Assembly (NCBI GenBank): GCA_003971905.1
Contig: RSEE01000033.1
Location: 387,001-451,000, forward strand
Length of the DNA: 64,000 nucleotides
Source: Moniliella sp. 'wahieum'
Lineage: Eukaryota; Basidiomycota; Moniliellomycetes; Moniliellales; Moniliellaceae
Direction of reading: 5' to 3'
Under the pieces are notes generated by a model that was not told the origin of the DNA, did no database searches, and saw nothing but the letters and a program-made list of their open reading frames with translations. The position numbers were made by a program, and so were the translations under genes. Shown here one piece after another: positions 34,864-46,036 of this stretch. How positions within the stretch are numbered: position 1 is the stretch's first letter; every line of letters begins with the position of its first letter.

Positions 34864-37265
34864 ATGCCAGCCGCGTCCCATTCCCATTCGCGCTCTCGCT
34901 CCCGCGGCCCGCCGCCGCAGCAGCTTACAACCACCTCTCCGACTCCATCGCCTCCCTCTCTGCTCGTGCTACCGTGACCCAGGCCGGAGCCCAGGCGCTC
35001 GACTCGTCCACGCCACTCGGTGTCGACCTTCTCTACCGCTGGGACGAGCCCGATGCCGCCCACAGCAGCGACGAAGAGAGCGATTTCACTCCTCCCCCTC
35101 CTGCTTCTGGGCAGGGCACCGAAGAGGCCGCAGCTGGAGCCGACCGCTCCACCGACGCATCACCTTTGTTTCCTGCCGAGGAAGAGGACCATCTCGCATG
35201 GTGTCGTCATCTTCCTTGGTGGAAGCGCCCGTCGGATGTAATGTTGCGACCCTTTGTCTTCTTTCTCGCCGTGGCCACTGGACTAGTTATCCCCGTCCGA
35301 GTCGAGTTTTTCGATCAACTGGCATGCGAATCCCTGTATGCTTCCGCCCCCGCCGCACCTGGCTTACCTACCGGTGCCTCTATTGTGGGTTGGGCATCGG
35401 GCTCAAGCTGGTTCCAAAGTTCCCCCGGCATGGTTGCTCCACACCTTCCTTATGGCCCCGATGACCCTGCGCTGTGCCACTCTGCACCTGTGCTGGCCCG
35501 CAGTGCGAGTCAGCAAATGCGCTTCACGGTGGTATGTGGTCTACTGTCGGTGTTGACGACTGGATGGTGGTGCGGTCGATCCGATCGGATGGGCCGACGT
35601 GGTGTGATGATTTGGGGTGCGCTGGGGATGGCAGTCAATGCGGCCGTGTTCGTCATCACGGCTATTGTGCCTCGGACACAGTTGCCGGGGGGTGCCAACT
35701 TTTTGCTCGTGGGTGCTGTGGTTGAAGGATTGGTTGGTGGCATGCCGACGGCGATGGCTACCTTCAATGCGTACATTGCTGATGCCACCCCTCCGGAACC
35801 AAGGCGATAGGCTTCAGCATGTTCCTTGGACTCTTTACATTGCGTTAGCGGTCGGGCCCGTGCTTGGTGGTCGCATTGTTGCAGTAAGCGGCTTGGTCAG
35901 TGTCTTTTATGTCGCGACCGCCATCAACACTTTGTACTTTGCCTTTGTCTTGCTTTTCTTGCCCGAGTCGTGCTCGCCTTCGGTCCTGGCCCACTCCCAG
36001 AAACAGGACCTGGCTCGCACGAGATTAAACCAAGCAGATCTGGAGGCCAAGCTTGCATCTTTCTCCCACCCGGATCCATCAACTCTGGGTCCACATCATG
36101 TTCCATATTGCCCATGTTTTCCAGCCCTTGTCCGTCTTGATTCCTCCAAAAGTGGCCGTGGAGGCAGAACCTACGTCGGTGCCCAGCGAAGCCGAATCCA
36201 GCGAGGTGTCCCCTCTGTTGGACCCATCCCGCCGGGCCTCGGCATACAGTGCTATCAGTGGCATGACATCGGCCGAGACCAATGCCTCCTACATCTCCGT
36301 CTCGCACGTGTCGAAAAGTGGAAGCGGGACTATAACCTGCTGATTGTGGCGCTGGCCATGTGGTTCGAAGTCTCGGTAGTCGGGGTGCTTGGGAGCAAGA
36401 TGTTGTATGCTCAACAGCATTTCCACTGGGGTGCCCCCGAAATGGGTGAATTCATGACCGCTGCTTCCTTAACTCGCGTGTTGGCCTTGACCCTGATCCT
36501 GCCCTTGGCTATCAAACTGCTTCACCGACCTACGCGCCGGATTGCACTCCCCCAGGACAACGATACGCGGCACCACATACTGGACCACGAGGGGCGCGTG
36601 TCCCGTCGTCAATCACGTGCGCCCCTTGGCAGCGACATGCCGTACGACGAGGATGGGGAGGAAGAGGAAGCCTACTCCTCCGGATCGGACGTGGGAGATC
36701 AAACCCTGACCGACGTGGAGCGGAAGATTGAGCACGCATGGACGATGCGTGCAACCCATCTCCGTCTGCTGCACGATAGCCGTTTGACCTGCATGTGGCT
36801 CGGTGGAGCATGCTGGTCGCGGTGGTATGCTACCTAGGCACGGCCACGGCCCAAACGGGGGGCATGTTTATCGTTTGGAGTTGTGCTGCCTGCTTGGGCG
36901 CCGGAGCTGGTGCGGCCATTTCGTCGCTGGCAGTGGCACTGTTGAAGGACCCAAAGGACGCGGGGCGTCTGTTCGGGGCCAACTCGATGCTGTCAGCCAT
37001 TGGACAGACGGTGATCAGCCCCATCGTCTTTACCCGCGTCTACCAGACTACCGCCGATACCTCCTATTCGTGGGCCATCTTTGTCCTTGCTGCTGGTACG
37101 TCATTGCGCCCCTTGGCCCCATCTTCATGTTCTGACCAATGCGATGTTCCAGGTCTGTTTGGCAGTTCCTTTATTCTGCTTTGCTTGGTGCGGGTGCGTA
37201 AGCCCAAGTCCCTTCCCGCCTTACCCCCTCGTCCAGCGTCGCGGCCGGTGAGCTTTGCTCTCTAG
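34864..37265 (+). CDS. major facilitator superfamily transporter, frameshifted
   Basis: This is a polytopic membrane transporter with a long hydrophilic N-terminus; the substrate cannot be told from sequence. The ATG at 34864 (MPAASHSHSRSRSR) is followed by an acidic Ser-rich stretch. The first membrane span is RPFVFFLAVATGLVIPV near 35250. The family's loop motif A, GRSDRMGRRGVM, is near 35575, and further spans follow (GALGMAVNAAVFVITAI, FLLVGAVVEGLVGG). A long central loop (about 36000-36330 and 36540-36760) separates the two halves. The C-terminal half includes LLIVALAMWFEVSVVGVLG and CAACLGAGAGAAISSLAVAL. A 57-nt intron (37096-37152) precedes the last exon, which ends at 37265. Frame changes occur near 34920, 35790, 35840, 36090, 36310 and 36780. 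Confidence 0.85.
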
Positions 37266-39173
37266 CTGATCCGTTACATCCGTCTCTGGCTGTGTATCCA
37301 TTAATTATCGGGTTATGTGTAAATCGCTATCGGGGTGTTGTGTGCATGACTGTTGTTCCATCTGTGATGGCATGGTCCTCTCGTCAATGGGATTGATTCC
37401 TAGCTGTATGACATCCCCTGTGTATCGACAGGCTCCTATACCCTTGAAGCAGGTATAGCGACCACGAGAGGACTATCAAGACGGCACAGTCGTTCATATG
37501 TGCTCCAATCATGGAAGATAACCAACGTGTATTCGGGAAAGAAACGGGGTACTATGCTCTCGTTCCCTCTTTACTTTTGGGGGAATGGGACGGTGTCCCA
37601 TGATATCAACTGGACCCCGCCTGTGCGGTGTCAAGGTGGAAGAGGGAGTCGTGCCTATATATGAATGCGCCTTCACGACTGGGTCAAACAGGTGGGTGGC
37701 TCAAAGGGGAGCGGTGAAGAAACGAAGGGGAGCGATGACCCACGGGGGAGACAGCGGTGGTGCCAAGGTTGGTGAGCTCTGTGATGAAAAGGCGAAGGAT
37801 TTCACTAGCGGAGGAGAAACGCGAGGCCGATAAAAGCGTAAGGAATAGCCATACAGAGGTTCTTCAACCGCTACTTCCGGGGTCTTGTTGCCCCTTGACC
37901 AGGATCATCCCTATAGGCGCCTCCCCTCCTATACCGACACCCACCTTCACATGATGGGGCTGCCTGCCATGCGCGTATGACGGGGTATCCGCCGCTGCGT
38001 GATAGGACACCACCCCCTTATCCGCCCGGACGCTCTCTCTTCTCCCGGTACCCACAGCTACGTGAGGCCCAACTCATCTCATCGCCTCCTGCACATCTAT
38101 ACTCAGAACCACATCTTCCATTCTCTCCCCCTTCAGGTGTAATACCGGTTCCCTCCTTTGGGCATCATCATTGCATCATTGTGCAATCCGACTGACAACA
38201 GAAGAGTGGGCCTCTACGGCGTTTAATCATAGCAGATGATGAGTGGGCTTCGTAATTGGAGGGAAGATGATGCGAGGAGTGTGAGATATGAAAAGAAACG
38301 TCAAACGTCACAAGCGTTAACAATCACAACGAAAGGTAGGATGATGTGGTCAGAACACAACAACAGTGAGAGTGTGCACAAGGGGGCATCAATGATGGAT
38401 GGACAGCTAAACGACAGTGTTCAAGAATAGTTTTCACGAGAGGAATAGGGATGTTGAGAGGATGAATGAGATTGAGCCGCCGCGGGACTCACAGGCCTGC
38501 AGCCGCGGGAGAGTGGTTCGCATTGACTCTCTGGCCCAAGCCTCTTTTTTTCAGCTGTGACGGGCAACCCTCCACGGCGAATTCGACGAAGCATCGGAAG
38601 TCCCGGCGACATAGTTTCCCCCACTTGAGCCAAAGACGTCGTCGATCTTCCTCCGAACGGGCCGCCAGAGCGCGAGCTCGGGCCCGAGCGTGTTCCGTTT
38701 TGGTCGCGACTTGAACCAAGGGTGGCACGTTGTGGGTTTGTTGGATGGGGACTTGGTCGGAACCCAAAGTGCTTGCATGGTGCCGATGAGTCTGATAGTT
38801 CGAGAGGCCGGTAGAATCCGACCGGGTTGGCCATCCAGCGTAGCCGCTTGGGTCATCGTGATGGGGGGATTAGGCCGGTATGATTTGTCCAGAAGACAGA
38901 ACCGTGAAGGGGAACAACCCCACTCTCCACCTGTTGTGGAAGAGGTGTTCTCTGTACGAGAAGAATTCTTGGGCGTGCGTTGCTCCTCCCATTTCTTGCC
39001 TCCATTTGAGCCAAGAGCTTGTTGAGAGACGCGGTTGCCCCACATTGTGCATGGCATCAGATGGAATGGAATTTGAACGCGGGGGGAAACGAATCCCCCA
39101 ACAGTACTGGATCTTGATCTTGTGTAGCCACTTCCCCATGGGCTGGCGCACGAGTTGGCGCTGGTCACGGACA
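37266..39173. other. intergenic with possible minus-strand coding traces
   Basis: No firm gene. On the minus strand between about 38480 and 39170 there are open stretches in several frames (for example RSEEDRRRLWLKWGKLC near 38650) that might be exons of the hypothetical gene upstream at 39174-40265. The evidence is too thin to call them. Confidence 0.35.
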
Positions 39174-40265
39174 TCATGATGTTTTGTGTTCCCTAGCTAT
39201 GTTGGACGAACTTCGGCAAGGATACTGGGACCGTATCTGTGGAGTTGACATCGACGATGCATCCAGTGGAAACGATTCCAAACTAGCGGTATTGAGTTTC
39301 GAATGGCGTGCCTGATTTTGGAGGGAAGGAGAGCCAAGATCCGATTGCGTTCCTTTAGGACTGATGTTGGGTAGATAAAAAGAAGGCGAACTGGAACTTG
39401 GGCAGACACGGTTTTGGGTCGGGCTCGCCATCCCCGAGAAATTCGGTAACCCCGAGCTGGCCGACGACACACTTGTCGACCTGATCGATAGCCGAGTGAG
39501 ACCTGAAGATTGGGAGAAGTAGTACGATCATACTTGAGAGTGACCATCGTCGCGCTCGGAGGTGGCGAAAGAATTGTCCTTAAGGCCGCTGGTCGTGTTT
39601 GAGGTGCGAGAATCGTACTGGACGAGCATTCATATCGGTCTGTCCCCTGAGAAGAGAAATTAGATGCCCTCGGAGTCTGATATTCATCAGCGTAATGAGG
39701 CATCTTCATCATCGCTGAGCCGAGAGGAACGTATTCCAACGAGGTGTCGTGAATTTGGGAAGAGACATCCTCAAGGGAAAGGTTGTTGTTAGGGCCCTGA
39801 GCAATGCACAGGCAGAAGAGGTTCCACATATGAGCACAGTGTACGCAAGGCAAGAGTCCAAGGGGAATGTGACTCACATGTGCAGAGGACGGGCGTTGAA
39901 CGTTGGCATCCAGGGAGACCTCGCGGGATTCAATGCCAACAGAACGCCGAGGTGCATCAATGGTAGAGATGACTCCATGAACCAACGGAGCTAACTGCAT
40001 CTGGACAGGTTCCTGGTTGGAAATGGGCAAGCTCAAGGTGTGTTGCAACGGCAGAAGGCTCGCAGAGTCGGATAGGGGGGTGTTCCCTGTGAAGTCCTTG
40101 GGATTTTGGGTGTGGGCAGCCCTTTGGGGCTGGAAGACGTGAGGCCAGTGTCCTGGCTTCGACGGAGGACGTTGATGGCTTCGAGCTCAGCACGGACAGC
40201 TGTCCAGTCCCTCCGACTCTTGTCAGAGTCGAAGAAGGTAGCAGTGTTCCGCGGAAACGGGCCAT
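39174..40265 (-). CDS. hypothetical protein, Ser/Pro-rich, frameshifted
   Basis: I do not recognise this protein. The ATG at 40265 starts MARFRGTLLPSSTLTRVGGT. After a frame change near 40110 the reading continues with EPVQMQLAPLVHGVIST. It then enters a stretch that is either an 81-nt intron (39877-39797, GTGAGT...GCTCAG) or in-frame coding sequence, since 81 is divisible by three and contains no stop. The next part reads GPNNNLSLEDVSSQIHDTSL, and after another frame change near 39500 comes SSSSPSFYLPNISPKGTQSD. The stop is at 39174 following SSNIAREHKTS. There are no membrane segments or signal peptide; the composition suggests disorder. Confidence 0.45.
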
Positions 40266-42866
40266 AGTGGTGAGATACTGGAAAGGGCGAGTTGAAGGGT
40301 GGAAGGTGGAAGGTGGAAGGTGGAAGGTGGAAGGAGGGAATTCGGAGGAGAGAAGAGGACTGATATACACTGGTGAGAGTCTTTTAGCTTTTTTAAGAGA
40401 GGATCTGGTGCAGTTGTGGGAGTGTGGGTGGAAAAGAGGGGCGAAGCATTGGAGATGGTGTCGGATGATATGTTGAGTATTTGAAGATGAAGATAGCGTT
40501 GACACGACGAGAGAAATCTATGTAAAGTGGATGTGGTGTAAAGCAAAACCGCACCTGCCGGACAGCGGTAATGAGAAGCTTGAAGGGAGCAAGCTTGGAG
40601 CAAGACGGGGGTTGGGGGCTGTGGGGGGCAAGAGTGGCGGGAAAAGATGATGTACATAGTGGTTTCGGGTTAGCATCACAGGTACACAGCGAGTAAGACT
40701 TCGCAATGTGCAACTAGCTGTTATGAGTGCGGGGTTAGTCCGGTTAGTCCCTTATAGTACTTTCAGGCATAAAGCTTTGAAGCTTGAAGCTCTTCGCAGG
40801 CCCCTCAGTCTGAGGACTGAGGTACCGCATGGGCACACCTCTGCCACCGGTGCGCCCTTTGACAACCGCGTCGTCCGCAACATCCAAGGACCCTCCACCT
40901 CAGGCCTCACTCCTCTTCCTATGCCTGGCCTACTGTTCCATCGTAACGTCCTATATTGCACTGGCTCAGTGTGTGCTCAGCCTGAGCGCTCAGCAGTGGA
41001 CACTGGTCACCGACATAGTACCCCACACACCCAACGTCCAACACTGTTGGGACCCGTGGTCCCGTACTTAGGCCAAGGCGCCTCATCACCCTTCACCCCT
41101 GATTTGTCCTCCGAAGCCTCCACGTGTATACTCAGGCTTGTCTGAACCCCTGTCTCTAGGTGTGGCACAAGGCTTAGACCTTAACCACCACCATCGCGAT
41201 TGCACTGCTCTACATTTCCAGAGGTTCTTCACCCAATCCCTTGGGTTCCTCCGGTCTTACAAACACCTCTCTCCGCTCCTTACCGGTTACCGGTTACCGG
41301 CCTTACCCACCACCCACCGGGGCCGCCCACAATTGCCTGGACGTAGGTGGGCCTTTTCCCAACTGCACCCTATTATATTACACCCTTGTGCTTCAAACTC
41401 GTCTCAGATAACTAGTAACTGTGGCAAAAATCCCTATATGGTATTCCAATCACTGTTCAACGTTCCTGTTACTCAGAGCCCCAATGAGCTTCATGTAGCC
41501 TAGAACATGTAACAGGGCTAGACCCTAAGGCCTAAGACCAATTCTCCCCACTCGCCTCGGTTCAACTTGTTCAACCAGTTTCGGTACGAGGGGCTATTGC
41601 ACGCGAAAAAAAAAACATCAGATCTCAGATCAGGAGTAGCTTGTGAGCCGTCCCCCAGGTCCCACAGCTCTTCAGAATGTTTCATCTGTCCATCACTGCA
41701 ATTGCCCCCACAGTGCGGCGACCATAAGAGTCCCACAGGCACCCACCACATATAATAGCACGGCCACACATGGCCGTAGCCATCGCCAGTAAACAAATTT
41801 TCTGATGGTGTGCACATACATACTGGAGCTTCGTATATGCTTTCCCCAACGACCAGTACGAGATGGATGAAAGGAACATTATATGTAAGGTGTTTCTGCG
41901 AGTTTTGCCAAGGGAAAACAGTAGTAGGGCTGTGTGGGAGCTACAAGGAAATTCGTGTAACACCTATTAAGTTCTTTTCCCCACACATCCTTATTACAGC
42001 TAGTAGCTATTACAGGCCCATCTGATCAAGCTGATCAAGGCCTCCGCATGTAACGCGGGCCATTACGCACAGAAGGTCCAAGATTGAAGGCAGATACCAT
42101 GGCGTTGCAGACCCAGAGGATGCAGGAGGCTATACCTTTGTTGCATGTCCTTTCGAAAAAAAGAACGCATGGCGCGGCGCGGGGGTCGGGCCGGCGGCAT
42201 AGAAAAGGCCGGCGGGCATTCCATCTCGCTGGTTGCCTCAACAACCCCCAACAGCATGTGAGGCCTGAGGTCGATGATCGACGATGATCGATGAGGCCGA
42301 TGAGGCCTCTCAGCCTGTTGGGCCCTGAGCCTGAGGAGGCCTTAGGCCTTACGAAGGTACCCTCCGTAGTATGACTTCAGGCCCACAGACCAGGGGCCGT
42401 TCCGAACGGTTTTAAAGAGCTTCCAATAGTCGTGGTATTTTTGCCATCTGTCACATGTCAGAAGCTGGAGCAGCTGACTCCCAGACGCATGAGATTGCGA
42501 GCAGTGGAACTCGGTAGCCCCTGTGCTGCACTGCCTGAGCTACCGGAGCTGTGCCTGTGGCGAAAGAGGGGAGGACGCAGGCAGACGGCTCGCAGACGGC
42601 GTGGGAGCGTCACGGCAGAATTGGGTTTTGTTGGATCCGCGTTCGGCGCTTTCTAGTTTCCTGGTAATGCAGCTTGCTGCCCCAGGCTGCCCCTTGAAAG
42701 CCCCTCCCCGCGTAAGAGCGACACCCTGCGACGCCGGGTGTCCGGGCATGGCACAGCGTAGCCTTTTTTCCTGATTCCAATTGATTATTCGCCTCCGAGA
42801 AATACGGCATTGCAGGACATTGCCAATTCCACCTGCTGAAGCTGCTGAAAAAGGGAGAAATGACAA
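40266..42866. other. gene-poor region upstream of eL43
   Basis: No gene is supported in about 2.6 kb. Features seen are a 7-bp ggtggaa repeat (about 40300-40335), AAGCTTG-type units near 40772-40795, an ACCGGTT array at 41282-41302, and AGGCCT/ATCGAT-rich DNA at 42260-42310. Confidence 0.5.
41282..41302. repeat. 7-bp array, ACCGGTT type
   Basis: ACCGGTT at 41282 and 41289, ACCGGCC at 41296. Palindrome ACCGGT plus T in this case. Confidence 0.8.
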
Positions 42867-42921
42867 AACCCTAGTGCGAGGATTGCTGCGGCATATATTC
42901 TGACCGGCTTACACTAGGGTT
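42867..42921. promoter_or_regulatory. inverted pair of telobox-like sites upstream of eL43
   Basis: aaccctagtg at 42867-42876 and its exact reverse complement cactagggtt at 42912-42921 face each other across 35 bp, with a TATA-like catatatt between. CCCTA/TAGGG-containing boxes (bound by Tbf1-type factors) are known in ribosomal-protein promoters of several fungi. The pair lies 90-145 bp upstream of the eL43 start codon. The sequence match is direct; the regulatory role is inferred. Confidence 0.55.
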
Positions 42922-43010
42922 GCCATCGCACTTCGCGGCCGTGCTCACCCACGCCGCCCTCGCGCAACGGACGTCTTCACCACCTGAAGCACTCTAGCAC
43001 ACCAAACAGA

Positions 43011-43431
43011 ATGGTAAGTGACTTCTCATACTTCTTGCGTGAGGGTTGTGAGGTGCATCGGCATCCGGGCCTAGATGTAGAACCTGGCGGCGCGCGCATA
43101 TATGACCCTCTCTTTCGCTTGCCTCAAAATCGGGACGCTAACCCATCCGTCTGCAGTCCAAGCGTACGACGAAGGTTGGGATCACCGGCAAGTACGGCAC
43201 TCGTTACGGGTCGACTCTCCGCCGCCAAGTCAAAAGATCGAGATCTCCCAGCACGCCCGATACACGTGCGCCTTCTGTGGCAAGGACGCTGTCAAGCGCC
43301 GCGCTGTTGGCATCTGGGACTGCCGTGCTTGCAAGAAGCAGGTGGCCGGCGGTGCATGGGCCCTCTCTACCACGGCCGCTGCCACCGTTCGCAGCACCAT
43401 CCGCCGCCTGCGTGAGCTTTCGGATGCCTAA
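43011..43431 (+). CDS. RPL43: 60S ribosomal protein eL43 (L37a/L43), one frameshift
   Basis: eL43 is a small zinc-binding protein of the large ribosomal subunit. Exon 1 is only the ATG (43011-43013). It is followed by an intron (43014-43156, GTAAGT...CTGCAG), an arrangement common in ribosomal-protein genes. Exon 2 reads [20 protein letters not shown] and LRRQVK. After a one-base loss it continues as [20 protein letters not shown] and [20 protein letters not shown] to LRELSDA. The zinc ribbon is visible as CAFC and CRAC. Adding one A to the A4 run at 43232-43235 gives 92 aa, the usual length of the family. The break is therefore almost certainly an assembly error. Confidence 0.95.
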
Positions 43432-44229
43432 ACGCCATCGCGGTGCACTAGCCTCGGTCACTCTTCCCATTTTACATTCCCAACCTCGGTCTCGTTCCCA
43501 TTCCATTGCTCTATCATCTCAACTCCGCTATGCACCACTGATGGGGCTTGTCGGGTGAACAAACAGTTTTGCTTAGGCACTGGACTCCAGTACCTGCTTG
43601 CCGACGCACTCACTGGGAAATGCCGTGATGAGCGTGTCTTTTACCCTGACAGGTTGGAGGGGTCCGGTCCTGCACGCGGTTCATGTTGGTGAACTGCCCG
43701 CAAAAACCAATCATGCATGACGTCTATGCATCAACGAAGCATCGCGGTGGGAAGGACGGATGCCATATATAGGACTTTGTTCCACAAGAGTCCAGCCAGT
43801 CGACCCCCCTCGTGTTCAGCGCCTGTCTGGCTGTCGCGAATCATTGCTACTTTCAACGCATTCTATACAGCCCTGTGTATCTGCAGCGTATACCCTTCCA
43901 GAGGAGTTGAAGTGCTCGAGTGAGGTCACGACTGTGGTGGATGTATGTCGCCAACAAGTGATGGCGTGGTTCAGCCCCTTGAGTGTGAATTGATTATAGC
44001 CTCTCAAGTGTGTTGGTGCAGGATGGTGAGCAGGGTTGTATGGAGCACACACGCAGCCACACGATGTCAGGTATAATCCAGCTATAGCAGCCTGCAAACC
44101 CAACTAACATAGAATAGCCGATTGTGTTGGTTGCGTGCCCGTAAACCCATTACCCAGACAGATCCGATACCTACGACTACGATCTATACTCCTTTGGACA
44201 AAGTTCCATACCGAATGATCTATTCCCAC

Positions 44230-45480
44230 GGCATATCGGCCTTCGTTATATCATACGCAATCTCGCCAGCGCAATTCGCTAGCTCCAACAGTGGCCACCC
44301 TCGAATCCGCATGGGTGGCTCTGCTCCCTCATCCGCCATCACCACTCTCCCATCATTTCCTTCCAAAATATGTACCGTATCATTCCCGACGCCAGCCTAT
44401 TCACCATCCCCGTGACACCAGCATCGGGTTTTCAGGCTTTCGTGTATGCATTTTGAACAGCCCTCCCTACATATCGGTTTGGAGCCCCATACACTTGTCC
44501 GGTGTAGACAAGTTCGGCAGCATTCTCTAAGCATATCCTTTGGTACCCTCTCTCCTTTTTCTCACTTACCATCATGCAATCAACATCGCCTATTTCACTT
44601 TGGATCTGAAGTAGACGGAATATTCTCTCCCCTACCTTCACAATGGGCTCCACCACTCAGCGAGTATAAGTTGGTTTTTGGAGCGAAATGTTCTTGGTAC
44701 ACTTCCCCCTTATTGGGGGGTTGCTAAGCAAACCGACACGCCGTACGTGAGTCCAAGGAGCAACGAAGACGACTTCCACCTTTTGCATTCTTTCCACCTT
44801 TTGCATTCTGGGCCCACAATCAAAGACCACACAGTCGAGGACAAAATCAGTCAGCCGTTGTCTCCTTTCCCTCGGCGGTGGGCTCGCTTGCAGATGTTCA
44901 AATTCTTACTGTTGGGGCAGGTCTCGCCTCAAGGGCAAATTACTAGACTGTTATCACGGTCAACCATACTGTGGCCTTGGCATCGTCGGTTTATCAATGC
45001 TTGAGGCGTTAATGTTGGAATTCTCCATCAGGGACAAACCCTGAAGTGAATATGGCGATGAACATTCGCTTGGTAATTCAAGTGGATTATGATATGGGGT
45101 CAATTTCCCCACTTTCTCTACTCTTATCCTTACGGCACCACATAAGGCGCCTCATCGGCCGCTAACAATTTTCTCAAAAGGCGGTTCAGCGACTTTGAAA
45201 ACCAGCTTCGTCAAACTTGGATCGTCTATTGCCTTATCCTATATGAGCCCCCATTCATTGGTGCGGCGGAAGGACTCCATGTGACGGATAATGAGCTCAT
45301 GGGACGGAGGCCTCACCAACATCGAATAGGAGACGTCACACCAGATTTTGGGATCCGCATCTCTGCTGACTCTCCTCAAAAATCCCTACTCAAGCCAAGT
45401 CGTCAAGGGATGGAAACCTGCCTTGGCTACATTCCGCGGGAGATTGACAGGCGGTGCCGAGAAAGGCAGAGTTTCCTACC
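44230..45480 (-). pseudogene. unrecognised broken gene or remnant
   Basis: On the minus strand, several stretches have protein-like composition but are interrupted by stops or frame changes. From the 5' side: LPFSAPPVNLPRNVAKAGFH near 45450, IRHMESFRRTNEWGLI near 45270, LTKLVFKVAEPPFEKIVSG near 45200, and GKLTPYHNPLELPSECSSP near 45090. Further on are RLTDFVLDCVVFDCGP near 44840, ENAAELVYTGQVYGAPNRY near 44520 and GWPLLELANCAGEIAYD near 44280. A GTAAGT donor near 44570 and a CTTAG acceptor near 44530 suggest at least one intron. Three TAG/TGA stops lie within the first 350 nt even in the best frame. It may be a real gene damaged by sequence errors or a decayed one. No family is recognised. 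Confidence 0.3.
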
Positions 45481-45833
45481 TTCATCCTTTTCATCGATTA
45501 CCTTTTCTTCCTTTTTTAGTTCTTTCAGCTCTTCTCTTCTCTCTTTTTGTGTGGTAGTTGTGCATTTTCTTTGTTTATTGTTACAGGGCCTGGGGTATAT
45601 GCGTCAGTGTGGACATAGCGCCTCAAAAACAAAGAATCATCGGCCACTTCTGCTTTTGAATCGCCCGTTTATATCCTTTTTCGCTGGTCCTCCGCAAATC
45701 CCAGCTGGGTAGAATGAAATGGCGGGTGGCCAAAAGGTCACAACCGGTTGAAGTCGTTGAAGAGCCGGTGGAGTGAAATTTTAGTAGCCTAGCACGGCGC
45801 TGCCTTGTGAAACAGCCAGGCAAAGTGGGAGTG

Positions 45834-45895
45834 ACTAGTGACTAATGGCTAGGCAAGGTGACCGGTGACTAGTGACTAGTGACTAGTGACTAGAG
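45834..45895. repeat. 7-bp array, ACTAGTG type
   Basis: ACTAGTG at 45834, ACTAATG at 45841, GCTAGGC at 45848, a 6-nt unit, ACCGGTG at 45861, ACTAGTG at 45868, 45875 and 45882, ACTAGAG at 45889. It lies about 140 bp upstream of the PEX5 start and could affect its promoter. Confidence 0.9.
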
Positions 45896-46036
45896 TGACT
45901 ACTTGTCTGGCGCCGCCTCTGCTATGCCAGGCTGTTATTCAATGCCCTATGCCCCTTTCACCCCACGGCGGACTTAAGCCATCACGGTTCCTTCTTCCCT
46001 TCCTCCGTCACCTTGATCTGCATCCCCCCTCATACG

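Larger units (their letters stand above)
43432..46036. other. intergenic, eL43 to PEX5, with degenerate coding traces
   Basis: No intact gene is visible. Coding-like minus-strand blocks are listed separately (44230-45480). A heptad array lies at 45834-45895, just upstream of PEX5. Confidence 0.45.

Noticed and set aside
40297-40335. ggtggaa repeat as part of the palindromic heptad family
   Set aside because: It has 7-bp periodicity but the unit is not palindromic, so it does not follow the rule.
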